64,000 nucleotides of DNA from Kudoa neothunni (lineage: Eukaryota; Cnidaria). The notes beneath the pieces were generated by a model, which was given only the letters and a program-made list of their open reading frames with translations, had not been told where the DNA came from and did no database searches. Position numbers and translations under genes: made by a program. Of the stretch, positions 25,801-38,142 are shown one piece after another; position 1 is the stretch's first letter; every line of letters begins with the position of its first letter. The DNA is taken from assembly GCA_964304625.1 (NCBI GenBank), contig OZ199840.1, forward strand, positions 9,920,001 through 9,984,000, read 5' to 3'.

Positions 25801-26606
25801 TGTTTAGTCATCAACCCCAAAAAACCACGTTATACGTACGCTATACGATGGGACCTCATTATAAGGGAACATTATGAGTATAGATTTTTTATATTTTCTA
25901 TTTTAAAATTGAATATGAACTTAAATAATTCCAAAATTAATAAAATCGACGTTAAAATTCAAAATCCCATTATATCAAGGATCGACTATGTACAATATTT
26001 TATATTTTTAAATATATGCTAGAAGTGATATTAGGTTAATAGTTACTTTTTGAAAACACAACGTATTCCTTTCTAAATAAATTGTTCCCACAATCACTGT
26101 AGATTTACAAACCGTGAAAAAACTAGAGGATGTATAAAACTACCGATAGATTAGAAAAAATTAAATATTGCTCACTCGCTCGAGTCACGATTACTTTTTA
26201 TCATTATAGTTTATTTCATTTGGATAAGTGATGTTTATTAACTCAGGTTGTACGGTAAAATTATATTTTATGTATCAATTTTGAAACTCATAAGAATCGT
26301 TGAATGGATCTCTAAGTAATTCCTTAAAAGATAATTGAACTATTTTATGTTAATAACTAACCCTTAACGACTTATCATTGGATTCTCACACCTACCTTTC
26401 GATTATTTTACTGTAAAACTTGATATATTTTTTGTAATTTCGCCAAAATTTTGACTGATGTTATTATGCTAGTCAATAAATATTACTTTTTTTAAAAGTA
26501 AAGGAAATTCTGGCGCATATACACAAAATATAACATGTTTAACAACAAACTTTTTTAACGAATAATATAAAGATGAGGGCGTGGAACTCAAAGTTTTCTT
26601 TTAAGG
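22858..26606. other. Non-coding AT-rich DNA, including the 5' end of a third repeat copy
   Basis: The first 60-70 nt resemble the 5' end of the (TA)n-associated repeat; I could not find its 3' end. Beyond that there is only AT-rich sequence. Minus frame 24972-25154 and plus frame 25699-26022 (hydrophobic start, then CDSESSQC) have no family resemblance I can support and no splice context. Confidence 0.45.
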
Positions 26607-27890
26607 TAGTGATTCCCAGCGGGGGTTCGAAAAATGAACCAAGAATACATAAAATAGCTTCCGAAAAACAGCAGCAGAAATCTCATTAGTTATATATTTA
26701 TATCATTTATTGTTTTATGATTGAAAAGATAGATAATGAATATGCGGAATTTTTTCTTAGCACTTTAAAAATATATATATATATATATATATATATACTG
26801 AATTCTTAACACAATTCTCATATTAATTGATAAGGGTTAAACAGTACATATAATTTTTAAATAAATTAGTCAGTTAGAACGCGATTCGTGGTTGTTTAAT
26901 TTGAAATCTCCTAGTTTCACTTTTTGTTTCCGTGTTAATATTTCAATAAGACGTGGTAGAATGAGCCTCGAGTCAACAATCTATTCTTATATTATTTATC
27001 TACAGTTATAGTTATATCTGGCTTATGTATTGAATTAGATTTTTGTATAATCATTTATCATAAAGCATAAAGACGATTTAATATTTTATTCTGCAGTTTT
27101 ATGGATCTTCAAAAGATTGAATTATGAAAGAAATAACTCAACAAATCAGATTTTTTGTGGTGAATAACAAATTATGCATTAATTAAGTGACTAGAGCCTA
27201 ACTGTAACTCCAATGTTTCCATATTTTAGAGCGACCATAAAACCACGTTTCCTTGCATAAATTTGCTTAATACTTTAAGCATTGTATTTTTTGACTCGTC
27301 AAACATTAAAAAGAGATTTTATTTTGAAATTAAAATTTATCAATTTTATAGAAATAACGAGTGACGAAATTTGAAAATATTTATTTTAGATATTAATTTA
27401 AGAAAAATACTTATATATTTGAAGGATTTGATTCCGATCGAAACGTAATATTTCCATAATGAATAAAGTTGAAGCATGAGAAACTCCTTTAATTCAATTC
27501 AACTGATAACGAATCAATAAACGATATTCACTGTATTTTAATAAATGAAAAGTTTTTATGAGGTAAATTTTGATTGAATGGATTAAATCGTTATAATCCG
27601 TAAAAACTTTATAATTCTCTTTATTAGAAAATCTGTGATAATTTTGCATCAAGGAACATCCAATTATTGTATGATTTATTAGAGATTTGATAAAATTTAA
27701 ATTTCTAATTTTTTAAAGTATATTCCCGTTAGTTGTGTTCGTTATTACATGAATTACTTAGTTACATTGCTAAATTATTATTTAAAAAAATTCACAAATA
27801 TTGAATTATCTGTATTTAAATAAATAAAAACGATTATTTTAATATTAAAGTGGATATTATCACGAATAATAAATAATTAACTTCGATTAT

Positions 27891-28420
27891 ATGCCAAATA
27901 TTCAATTGTATCTTATCATTTGTTACAATAAAAAGTGCAATGGACTATATAAGGGACTATTGATTTTAATTAACCTGTCATTCGTAGTATTACTCAATGG
28001 GGTTTCCGATTCATTACTACATAAAGATTTTCTGTAAAATAAACACCATTAGATACGTAAACTTTGAATTATTGCTAAAACATTTAGTGATTATGACCTA
28101 TATTACGCTGGATAAAATAGCCAATGAGGAAACTGTTATATTGACTGCTTATGTTACTTTTTTTCTCGAATTATTTTAGCCTTCTCTAAATTGGTTGTCA
28201 CATCCTTCATTTCATAGCTCATTAGAACATATTAAAACAATCGAGGAGTTTGAAGATGTCAACAAAGTATGAATGTATAATGGATAATTTTAAATTTTTA
28301 TAGAAAGAAATAGCAGATTACGGTCAAAAGAATTCGAAGGAATTTTTAAGTTGGTATCCGATACGTAGTAAATTTTGCGTTGTTTACGCCATATGTAACG
28401 AGAGATATGAAAGTATCTAA
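27891..28420 (+). CDS. Tentative small multi-exon secreted/membrane gene or relic
   Basis: Frames that fit short GT-AG introns can be followed. 27891-28033 opens MPNIQLYLI and contains a signal-like stretch (LLILINLSFVVLLNGVSDS). 28053-28134 gives LYVNFELLLKHL...DKIANEET. 28180-28266 gives PSLNWLSHPSFHSSLEHIK. 28304-28420 gives KEIADYGQKNSKEFLSWYP...CVVYAICNERYESI, then a stop. The 45-nt and 37-nt introns are in the local size range, but the first would be only 19 nt, which is suspicious. The Trp...Cys spacing of the last exon loosely recalls the membrane-protein family at 15559 and 32593, without its MDYxCG motif. It may be a decayed relative. Confidence 0.28.
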
Positions 28421-28670
28421 TTCGCCATGTTTTATATGTGTAAAGTTAGTACTTTAACTACAAACTGTTTTAGTCGATCTTTTTCATCCTTTATCATCAT
28501 GTTCTCCTTGCATAGTAAATCGATAAATTTATGTATTGCCTAACTTTAAAATTAATAGATAGTATTTCACATTGACTGCGTGGACAACGACAAAAATGTA
28601 CTATAAACATTGGAATTGAGCACTCCAAACAAAATTATAAACATATAACACACAACTTTATTATCATTAT

Positions 28671-28694
28671 TATGATGATGATGATGATGATGAT
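28671..28694. repeat. (ATG)n / (GAT)n trinucleotide repeat
   Basis: About eight perfect units, in non-coding DNA between the tentative small gene and the pogo remnant. Confidence 0.9.
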
Positions 28695-30666
28695 TTACTT
28701 CACTTAACTCTAGAGTCTTATTGGTTGTTTGATAATGGCAGAGAATGTGTGTTATTATTTAACATTATGCAATGACTATCAAATAAATGTCATTTCTGAC
28801 ATAAAACGAGGTATATATTCTCCGTTTTAACTAGAATATATGTATAACCATGCATTATATTTAAAAATTTAGTCGGAAAAATTGACAAGGACAAAAACTT
28901 GATAATAATCAATTAGAGACCTCCGATAAGATGATTCCATCTCTGAATGAGTTTGAATTCAAAAATTTGTTATTGAAATTCACGATTCAAATAAAGAAAA
29001 TATATTATATATTTTTCAACAATCTTTCTTGGATTATTTTTTTAAACAATACATATAATTGCAATATTAATCAAAATATTCAACTAAAAAATGTCGTATA
29101 TTAATTTTCGGAATAGTGACGAACAAAAATTTGATTAATAGATCCATATGTAATATCTTGATCATTAAACAATCAGAAAGATCTTCAAAAAAATTCTTAA
29201 CAACTCTTCTAAAGTATTATTCAACAGACACAATGATTTGACTGTAAAAATTGGGTATTCATGAACTCTATAACAACGTTTTACTCGTCATGCCTTCAAC
29301 CTCATTTTGTGTCGTTTTTTATTTGCAATAAATATTACTCAACAATTCCGGGGTTTTCTCAACGTAATTATCACAGTAGATTCATTAGTTTAACGTTTTA
29401 TAGCGCTGAAAATTAAATCCTCAACTAAATTAGGTGTTCAATAGACCTCTAATCTTAATTTACTAATTAGCAAGGGGAAACATATTTCAATTTTTGTACG
29501 TTAATTTTAAGAAAGGCTAATCAAGATATCGATTAAAAATTAAATACATTATTTTATTATTACTAATTACAGATTTATGGCTCACTTATTTGCGTGCACT
29601 CTACAAATAAGTCTATAGATATATAATTTTATAACTAAATAAAAAAAATTTCTGACACGGCGACCATTCCCCAAAAATATTTTTCGCCGAGCACTCCGCG
29701 GGGGCAAACACTGATTTAAAAACTAATATAAATAATGACATTATATTATTTAAAGGTTTTATTCTATGTAAAACCCTAAGCCAATAATATAAAACAATAT
29801 TGAAGATGTGAGACATGGGTGTGTAAAAGTCGTATTACAACCTCTTCGTTAGGCAATATTATTAAAATAAATTTTATTTCATCTTCATTTCTCATACAGA
29901 TTCGGTCAATTTCATTTTGGCGCTGATACTATCGGTGATGAGGGGGGGGGGGGGGGTGTGCAGCTCCCATTTTTCGCCCTTTTGGACATGCCCGACAATC
30001 TCGGTTTTATTTTAAACCGATTATTTTTCATTTTAAACTTATGGCTGAATAATAATTAGCCCCATAATTAACTTGAAAAATTATTGCTAAAATTCACGTT
30101 CAGCTTCAATGTGCGCGCGCACACGCACGCAAAGTAGTTATGTTCTATTTTCCATATGAATTTAACTTAACAGCCATGATTAAACATGTTTTTGCGTTTA
30201 TTTCAAATTTTATATTAATGATTGCAATGTTGCGGAAAATAAAAATAATTGTTAACAATTGCACGAAATAACTAAAGTATATTAATTTCGTTGGCCAAAG
30301 TTTTCTAGATTTCTGCCCTCGTAAAATCATTTATCATAATGTTATTTAGTTTATATATTATTTTTAATATTCTATACCAATTTTAAAATAAGCTAATCCA
30401 CAAATATATCACATTTATTATTAATTTCTTTTAAAAACATATTAACTTGGAGTTAATTCTCCTAAACTTTAGATATTTAATAGAAAATTCATAAATTTGC
30501 AGTTTTATATGGAAATTCAAACTATTGATTAAGTCACTGTAAATGTATAAAACGATTGTAAAAGAACACCTCATGATGGTTAATACAATAACTATTCTTA
30601 ACAAAGATATTCTTTTTCAATAAGTCATATATAGTAGAAAAACCTGTTCTAATTAAACCATTTTAA
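28695..30666. other. Non-coding DNA with a G homopolymer and a CG-rich tract
   Basis: No gene is seen. 29941-29957 is an almost pure G run of about 15-17 nt, and 30113-30131 is an alternating GCGCGC/ACACGC tract. Both stand out against the AT-rich background. Minus-strand frames 29613-29816 and 30145-30330 have no recognisable content. Confidence 0.5.
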
Positions 30667-31560
30667 TACTATAGTGAGGTCTTGCTATTGCGCACAAAAT
30701 CGGGGCCTGATTTTTTGCTTTCACTGCCCAATAAGAAACCATTGCCTAACATCTATATTATAGCGCATGCGTCACTATATAATTTTTTTATTTTTTGATG
30801 AGAAAATGATCTATCATGTTTGTATTATTAGATTAACGATGTGAGAGACATCAATTCAATAATATACGAACTTTTCTTTATCTTTCGCGAACTTTTGATC
30901 GTTAATATTTAACAGAAAGTTCATAAATTCATTTAAACAGAGTGTCTCTTTAAATTTACCAATGGCAATATGTGGAAATTTTATCCCTTATAATTAAGCA
31001 TTCTATAATTCTTTTCTTTTTTGTTGATTATTTCATTTCCCTTTAATTCAACTCCTTCTTTATATCATATGTTCGTTGAACACATTGTTCTTAGGAAAGA
31101 GCAGTCCCACCGAGATTTAATATGTTTTCTAGTTCATGTCTACGTTTTACCTAATAATATTTGATCACCTAATCATTAACAATATTATCGTCAATTTTCA
31201 CCCCTTCTCCTCTCCAGAAGAGCGAATTTTTGAACAACAGCGAATCTTAAAATTTTTAAGGAAGCTTTTTGTTCCTCTGAAACCAGTGATTTAACATCAT
31301 CAGCAATAAGTCTTGCCTAATCCATGATAAAAACTCTAGAATATTTGTCTTTTTTGGTGTTCTATCACAATCAGACCATATAACGCAATTTGAAGTTCGA
31401 TATATTTTTTATTCGTAATTCCTTTACTGAGAGTAACAACATTGGGAGTTTGTTATATCAGATTTATTAAAAAAAATTATATCCAGAGAAGAATAACTAC
31501 ATATTAGACCAGAAAAATTTAATCAGAGTCAAATATACAATTATTCTAAATTCAAATAAT
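30667..31560 (-). pseudogene. pogo/Tigger-type transposon remnant (older copy)
   Basis: The end sequence TAGTGAGGTCTTGCTATTGCGC parallels the left boundary of the remnants behind the Kunitz genes (CAGTAAAGTCTTGATATAGCG). Similarity continues in patches through the 3' flank seen at 48941-49790, including GCGAACTTTTGATC and the CATATGTTCGTTG segment. Read on the minus strand, fragments recall the CENP-B-type DNA-binding and DDE regions, but frames are shattered. It is older than the array copies. Confidence 0.5.
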
Positions 31561-32592
31561 AAAGGAATTGTTGATTCTAATTTATACAATTCAATTATAA
31601 ATAATTCAATATATTAAACTCACGCGCGCAATAAAAGTGTAAAAGAGGTGTAACCAATTTTATGTGTTATCCACGGCCCAAAGGGGATTGCGTAAAATTC
31701 ATTTAATTACTTTGTATTATGAGTGAGGTAAAAATAAAAATTTTTAAATTTTAATAATAATAATTTAAGAGCAATCTTACAAGAAACATGATAAAATTGG
31801 GGGTAGAGGTACTATCTACCCCGCGCCGTAATATGCATTAGCTTTCCAAGCGCCATTTATCGAGAGCTAAAAAGTGGATTAGTACAAGAGAGAAAAATTT
31901 GTTGACTAAAGTTCCATTTAGCTATATAGAGTTGATTATGTCTTGTGAGATTATCCTTTAAAATATTTTGATTGCAAAACTACTTATAATCTTCGCTGAA
32001 AAATATAATATTTTAAACAAAGTTTAAGTTTAATTCGTTTATCGGAGGGTTAAATAAGGCGATTATTTCGTCGTGGTAGATTGTAGGAATTTCTATTGCT
32101 AAATGAGATATAAGCTTATTCGCGAGCGGGGCCGAGTATTCAGATTAATAATTATTATTTAAATATATATATTTGATAAATTGAACGCCAATTATGCATT
32201 AATAGTATAGCTTCGACTAATTTCAACTAAATTTTACGAATAAAGTCAGTCGAATTATTTTTCCTACCTTATCTACATCTACAATAAGCTTAAACTTCCA
32301 TAGTCGAATCGAAACAATGCCTGTTGTCTGATAAAATAAATAATCTTAATATTATTTAATCTCAAATCTACTATTGAATATACCGCTCTAAATTAACATT
32401 CAGTGATGTTACCCGGCGTAATTTTAGTTGGTATTTCATTAGATAATAATTTTTTGTCAAGTTGATATTGTTTTTGAATATACAATTTTTATTGGGAACC
32501 GCTCTCACTGAGGACAATGAGAACAATTTCTTCCTGGAGTACTTAAACATTATTATATAGTAGGTTTGAATTCTTAAAGAAACATCAAACAG
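31561..32592. other. Non-coding DNA, probably with the 5' exon of the next gene
   Basis: Nothing is recognised from 31561 to about 32450. At about 32462-32560 a hydrophobic open stretch (ILFLNIQFLLGTAL, then acidic residues) looks like a signal peptide and may be the first exon of membrane-protein gene B; the splice joining them is unresolved. Confidence 0.4.
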
Positions 32593-33252
32593 AATATCAA
32601 GAATGTGAAGGGCCACATACCACTAACTTCCAATTCAATATTTCTGCTTAACTTTTGGAATGATTCTTCGTTGTGTAGAGGTATCACTGTTATGTTATTA
32701 TTAGAACAACAGTCTAAATTAATTTTTAATTTATCAACTGTAGATCTCGAACAGATCTATCATATGAAAAATATTCTAAGAACAAAAAACAATTTAACAG
32801 TTTTTGTCTCTCATTCGGGAGTTCATCAACCATTTCATATGTACAACTATTTTTGGTTTGTGCCGGAGAAGGTTTGTTCGATTCTCGATCGAATCACTCC
32901 TTTTTGTGGTTCAGAATCTAAACATACCATCTCAAAGTTCATGTGTCAAAATGGATTGATTTCCTCCATGGATTATGATTGTGGCCATGGTCTCCGCCTT
33001 ATAATTGATCCTGTGGGCATTCCCTATGGGTTTTTGAAATATCCAGCAATATTTGTTCCGGAAAACCGTAAAAGGTACTCCATATCGTATTATAGTGAGT
33101 TCTGCCTTCCTTATCGTATTACAATTAGCTTGGTAACTTTGGTTAAGTCCAATCCTTTCCCTTATCTGCTGTACGCACTTACAGCAGTGTTGAATTTGAT
33201 AATTGTTGTCTTTGCTGTGACAATAATTTTACAAAAGATGCATCTGGTTTGA
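32593..33252 (+). CDS. Single-pass membrane protein, orphan family member B
   Basis: The frame opens behind an AG acceptor at 32591-32592 and runs to TGA at 33252. The ectodomain includes YNYFWFVPEKVC, ITPFCG, FMCQNG and MDYDCGHGLRLIID, matching gene A (15559-16110) with all four cysteines in register. A GT-AG intron of 54 nt at 33075-33128 can be removed without changing frame. It is phase 2 and falls at the same point as gene A's intron, just before the membrane helix (LYALTAVLNLIIVVFAVTII). The alternative is simple read-through, adding 18 residues. The start is unresolved: no ATG precedes the conserved part until an internal Met, so an upstream signal-peptide exon is likely. Function unknown; a surface protein by inference. 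Confidence 0.62.
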   Translation, partial: NIKNVKGHIPLTSNSIFLLNFWNDSSLCRGITVMLLLEQQSKLIFNLSTVDLEQIYHMKNILRTKNNLTVFVSHSGVHQPFHMYNYFWFVPEKVCSILDRITPFCGSESKHTISKFMCQNGLISSMDYDCGHGLRLIIDPVGIPYGFLKYPAIFVPENRKRYSISYYSEFCLPYRITISLVTLVKSNPFPYLLYALTAVLNLIIVVFAVTIILQKMHLV

Positions 33253-34771
33253 CAAGTTTGTTGAATTCTGATCCTAGCCCTTTCTGATTGATTTTAGAAT
33301 ATTGATATATATATTTGATGAGTTATCTATTTTTGCAAGCATTATACTCAATTGCATTCAATTATTTCAGGATTATCCAACTCTCACAACTTTAAATTAT
33401 AGAAGTATGGTTGCTTCTGATGATATTTGAATTACCATTAGTTAATTAGATTTTAATATTGACATAAAAAATTATTCTAATTCTTATTTTAACTAATTCT
33501 TTGACTTTATAGGTTTTCTAATTTTTCTGTTTATAATAGAAAAATAGTTTATAGAAAAGTATTTACATTGATTTAAAAACCGAGAAATAGGGATCATTAA
33601 TTTTTTATTCATAAAATAACGTTTACATGGATAGTAAAACTGTATTAATTAAAAACAAAATCACACAAATATATTTATTTTAAAAGCCCAACGACTTTCT
33701 AATCTCATAATATGTGGTTTATCTATAATAATATATTTTACGACTAGATTACTTTTTCATTAGAAATTGGACTTTAAATCGATGATGAAAAAATATTTGA
33801 AGTCAGATTCACGTAATGTGACCAATATCTAAATTATTTACAAAATAATAAAAAACAATTAATTTATCCGGCATTAATAATGGAATAAGGTCATAAGGAA
33901 ATTTAGATTAAAATAAAATGCATAAGATCACAGTATAAGTAAGGAATATAGTTGGGTGCTCGATACCAATTTATTCAAACAAAAATTGAAACTTTCAGTC
34001 TTTTCTGTAACTGTTAAGATACCCGATTGTGTACATCCACAATCCACATATCCGAAGTTTTAATTAAGCAAGAATTCGTCTGAATATCTCGAGAAATCCG
34101 TAATTACTGGGAAGTATTAATATTAATAATTCTAACAACTTTATAATTATATTGAGGAGAATATAGTTTGAATAATCACCTAATACAGTTTTTTCCAACC
34201 TGGAACCCGTAAAAAGGCATTTACCCTTAAAAATTAGTCTTACGCAAGTTCCTCACCATAATAAAGTTGAATTTAAAAAAATAATTCTGAGACAATGATA
34301 TCAGAATTGGCAATGGCTATTGCGATTAGGCCTACAAAAAATCGAGGGTCGAGGTTTGATTTCAGAGATATAGAGAGTGTCCTCTATTTCGAAGAGATTA
34401 AGTCAATGTATTAATGAGATTTTGTGATTCGTTCAGAATGGATTTTTGCGATCAATGTTAAGAGAAATTTTCTTATAAAAATTCAACAGTGCATTATTTT
34501 TTGGAACAAACTATTTTATTTATTTAAAATGTCGGATAAACTACAGTGCTACGGTAGTGAAATATCTGTGTACGAAGTTCGGGCGATGTCGCATACAAAA
34601 TCGGAAATTAAGTCGTTTCCTACAATTCGGCCTGTTAATTCATTTATTTTTCAAATGTTTTTTCACTTTTGATCTTATCACAAAAATTACATTATGTAAT
34701 TAAATTCAGCTTAAAATTAACCTATAAACTGAAAATAATTCTTAAATCGAGCACATTCGAAGTATTTAATT
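33253..34771. other. Non-coding DNA before the Kunitz repeat array
   Basis: AT-rich. The 82-codon frame at 34424-34672 has no recognisable features. The left edge of repeat unit 1 lies at or before 34772; it cannot be placed exactly because the matching part before unit 3 is in the assembly gap. Confidence 0.45.
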
Positions 34772-35507
34772 GTTCACTGATTATTTAATTTGTATCTGTT
34801 AGTAATAAGTTTTTAAAAGTTCAATCTTGTGACTTCGTAATTAAAAACAGAACTTTGTGATGTATTATTCTATTAAAAATTATTACAAATGTGTTTTAAT
34901 TTAACAATGATATTCCCTAATATGGTTTTTAGTTTATAAATTTTTTATAACAATATTTGTTCCAAAATTTAAAAATTTTCATTTTTAAATTAAAATTAAC
35001 TTTAAAGTAGGGCAATCGTCAAAAATCCAAATGCACGGTGTTTAAGCATTTTAAGTTAAATCAACTATGGATATTAATAAGTTCAAAGTATTTTTTTATT
35101 TTTATTCTCAACAATATAAAAATGGTGATTAACTTAAAAATATTTATTTATTACTTAGTTATTGAATATAAAGTGAAATATTACGTCATATTTTATAATC
35201 TACTTCAATATTTTGTGTGGTTGAATGTTTCAAGCGTTTAAAACTAACACAGTAAGTAACCAATTTCACTCACTTTTTGTTTATTATTTAGTTAAATCAA
35301 GATTAAATACCACAAAACTCCTATAACTATACTTATTGCCTAAAAGTACATTATTAGTTATTATTATGAAAGTCCCCAATCTAATGACTCAAAAACTGCC
35401 ACTGTATCACATTTTAATATATCTATCATCTCGACTCTTCATGGCAACCTAGAGATGAACAATAAAATAATCAAAACATATAAATATTTTTAGAATCTAA
35501 AAATAGA

Positions 35508-35850
35508 AATCATGGCATGCAAGGCAATTTTATTCTGTTGAGGACGATGTATATGAGTGGATTAAGTGAGCACGAAGCAAAAAGATTGTAGTAAGCGCCA
35601 TCAAGATAATCAATATGTGAAATTAATTAGACAAAGAAAAAGGTTTACCTTCTTGTGCAATTCGTTGTGGGTTTCGCTGTTTTAAAAAAGATTTCAACAT
35701 TTAAAAATCAAATTTTAATAGTTAGTCTGCTGATGCTACACCTGAAACTATTTCAGAGTGGATCAATCAAATCAGAACATTTTTTAAAAGATACTCTGAA
35801 AATTTTATTTCCAATATAGACGAAACTGCCTTATTCTATCAATAGTAACA
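35508..35850 (+). pseudogene. pogo/Tigger transposase remnant inside repeat unit 1
   Basis: Fragments match the pogo/Tigger order: FYSVEDDVYEWIK (DNA-binding region), then DATPETISEWINQIRTFF and NFISNIDETALFYQ, where IDET holds the first catalytic Asp of the DDE domain. Stops and frame changes occur before and after, and the rest of the DDE domain is absent. The same remnant recurs in unit 3 (about 46135-46470), so it pre-dates the duplication. Confidence 0.75.
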
Positions 35851-36587
35851 AGTGGAGTATTTCATATATTGTTGAAAAATAGTTTTGTGCTGTTAACACG
35901 TTTCTCGAGTTTTAATTATCTTTGAAAAATTAATATATAATGAACTAACCTTTTTAAACGCAACTTAATCAATATCAAATGTAAATTTTTTCCGAAACAA
36001 TTGCACACGCAAGTATGTGACATTGGTTTCTTACTGTATAATTAATTTACTGAGATGTATTATCTATCAAAATTTTTGTAAAAACTAGCGACAACCACAA
36101 AACGTTGGAATCATAAAATCCCTATCCAAATCCTTAATAATTCTAATTTCAACACATAATCACTTTCGTTTTTTTAAATATTTTCCTCGACCCTTGATTT
36201 TTTAAAGGCCTAATTGCGATGGATCCGTTGGATCCCCATGAGCGGACTGGTTACTGCAGCAGATGCGAATATCTTCTAAACTAACGTTTACATCAAAATC
36301 TTCATTTCATAAATACGAATAACAATAATTAAATAATATTATTAAATAGGTTTTGGTCAATTTTTTTAATTCCTATCAATTCATTGAACAATATGATTTT
36401 AAACCATCATGTTTTGCTCGTATCATGAAATACAAATGAAATCCTGAATGCAATAATATTATTAACAGATTAAATTTACTCTATTGGTAAATCAATTGAT
36501 ATAAAAAATATTCCCTAATCAGTTAGTATCATTGTTTCGTAAAGACACGAATATGTACTATTTGAATTAATTGTTATTTAATAATAT

Positions 36588-38142
36588 ATGCTTGGTGTTG
36601 TTATCTTTTCGATATTTTTGGTGACTGTGTCACTTGGTAATAACAACAAATTTATATAGATATGATTATGTTCGTGTAGAACGAGCGTTGGATTCTTATG
36701 CCATGGACCAGGGTGCACCTCCCTCCTGGATGACCACCGAGCAACGAGCTGCAGCCGTAGTTGATAGATGGTATGTCGATACTCAAACGGCAAAATGCAA
36801 ACCGTTTAAATATTTGGGGTCCCTAGGAAATTTTAACAATTTTGTATCAAAAGCTGTTTGTGAAAACCATCGTAAAGCATATGTTCCTAGAAGATTTTAA
36901 TATTAACATTAGTTAAATTTACACCGGAAGAAAAATCAAAGGCCTGTGCATTACCTGCAGCACCAGGTTCCTGCCACTTACCAGAAGAGAAAAAATTAGT
37001 TAGATGGTATTATTCAAAAACTGCAGTTGAAAATGGCGATAAACATTCTTGTTATCAGTTCAAATACACCGGATGTGGTGGAAATGCTAATAATTTTGAG
37101 ACTAAAACTGAATGTGAAAACGCCTGTCGAAGTGATTCGATTAAAATTCTTGAATAATACGAATTTAATAATAAATTTTTTAGATAAAAAGAATGGAGTT
37201 GTTGTAGATGATACTGTGGAAGATACACTGACTAAGACACCCAATGAGTTTGACTGTCTTTATGCAGCAGAAGTAGATAGTGATACCCCAAAAATGGGTA
37301 TAGTTCTTCATAAGGATAAAAAGAAATGTGTATATGCAGCTGTTGGTGGAGAGGCTAAAAGAGGTTTTTTTGATGATTTACCAACCTGCGTTGATACATG
37401 CATAAGTATTTATTTTGTGACAATTGACGCCATAATCAAATATAGCTGACTATGTTGCTGCCTGCAAACAAACGGTTCCATTCCAAATTACACCTGAAAG
37501 TGAACTTACTGATGAAACCAACTTACGAGAATATTATTATTTTAACGAATCGAGAAAAGCTTGCCTGCCATTTATATCTAAAATTCCTGATCAAACTTTC
37601 AAACTTGACGATGGCGAAAATAATATATTTAGCTCGGTGGAATTGTGTGCAAGTTTTTGTCCTGCAAGTATTCGATCAACTAAATAAGGAATATTTAATT
37701 TATTATACTATTAAATAAAATAGCTGCTCATATTGGGGAACTTAAAGCTGTTGATGTGTGCAATCAACCAAAGGTTGGCGAGGCTAGTAATGACGATATG
37801 TACCGGTTAGAGCGGTATTATTATGAAAAGTCCGAGGGAGAAAATGGGATGTGCAAGCAATTTACATTTAATGGGAAAGAAATGAACTTGAATAACTTTA
37901 AAGGAAAAACAGCTTGCGATGCGATTTGCACAACACCATTAACACCCGTTACTGCTGTCTCAGGTCAAACTGAAGTTCAACTACCGCCTGGGGGCATCGA
38001 GATAACTTCAAATCTTCAAACTGTTAAAATACAACAAACTGATGATTTAGGAGTTTTTCTAGAGCTACGACGTGAAGAAGATGCAACTCCAAAACGAAGG
38101 CCGGGAAACTGCTTCCTTTTTCTATTTAATACATGCTGGTGA
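36588..38142 (+). CDS. Secreted five-domain Kunitz protein, copy 1
   Basis: Six exons: 36588-36636, 36680-36871, 36913-37131, 37184-37405, 37446-37667, 37724-38142; 440 residues. All five introns (40-56 nt) are phase 1, so each Kunitz domain sits in its own symmetrical exon. Exon 1 is a signal peptide (MLGVVIFSIFLVTVSL). Domain 2 is a full BPTI-type domain: Cys spacing 8-15-7-12-3, RWYY, GCGGNANNF and His at the P1 position (GSCHLP). Domain 1 keeps only the C30-C51 pair. Domains 3-5 keep C5, C30, C51 and C55 but lack C14 and C38. A Thr/Gln/Pro-rich linker is followed by the ending GNCFLFLFNTCW. Single-exon readings give only stop-broken fragments; the spliced model stays open throughout. Domain 2 may inhibit a serine protease; roles for the others are unknown. 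Confidence 0.88.

Larger units (their letters stand above)
26607..29713. mobile_element. Possible hAT-type element skeleton, coding part decayed
   Basis: The left boundary begins TAGTGATTCCCAGCGGGGG; the reverse complement of the right boundary begins CAGTGTTTGCCCCCGCGG. Ends of the form CAGTGnTTCCCA with a GC-rich block are typical of Charlie-like hATs. Flanking octamers (TTTTAAGG and ATTTAAAA) agree at only five positions. The 3.1 kb between them has no transposase I can recognise, so these could equally be two independent termini. The interval includes a (TA)n run at 26769-26797. Confidence 0.25.

Noticed and set aside
25699-26022. 107-codon frame with a hydrophobic start as a secreted protein
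   Set aside because: It starts at a non-ATG codon, has no splice-supported 5' exon and has no recognisable domain.
17142-26797. TA tracts considered as a CRISPR-like or satellite array
   Set aside because: Simple dinucleotide microsatellites without spacers or longer monomers.
36634-36900. 88-codon open frame starting TTG, repeated in all four Kunitz units, read as a separate small protein
   Set aside because: It runs through two introns. The splice sites at 36637/36679 and 36872/36912 join signal peptide, domain 1 and domain 2 in one frame, and the part before domain 1 is intronic.
37014-37244. 76-codon minus-strand frame behind domain 2, present in every Kunitz copy
   Set aside because: It is antisense to coding exons and an intron. 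Its conservation is explained by the duplication, and it has no motif.
37452-37718. 88-codon frame in the domain 4 region of copies 1 and 3
   Set aside because: Off-frame reading of exon 5. The in-frame reading shows the Kunitz cysteines, and copies 2 and 4 do not keep this frame open.
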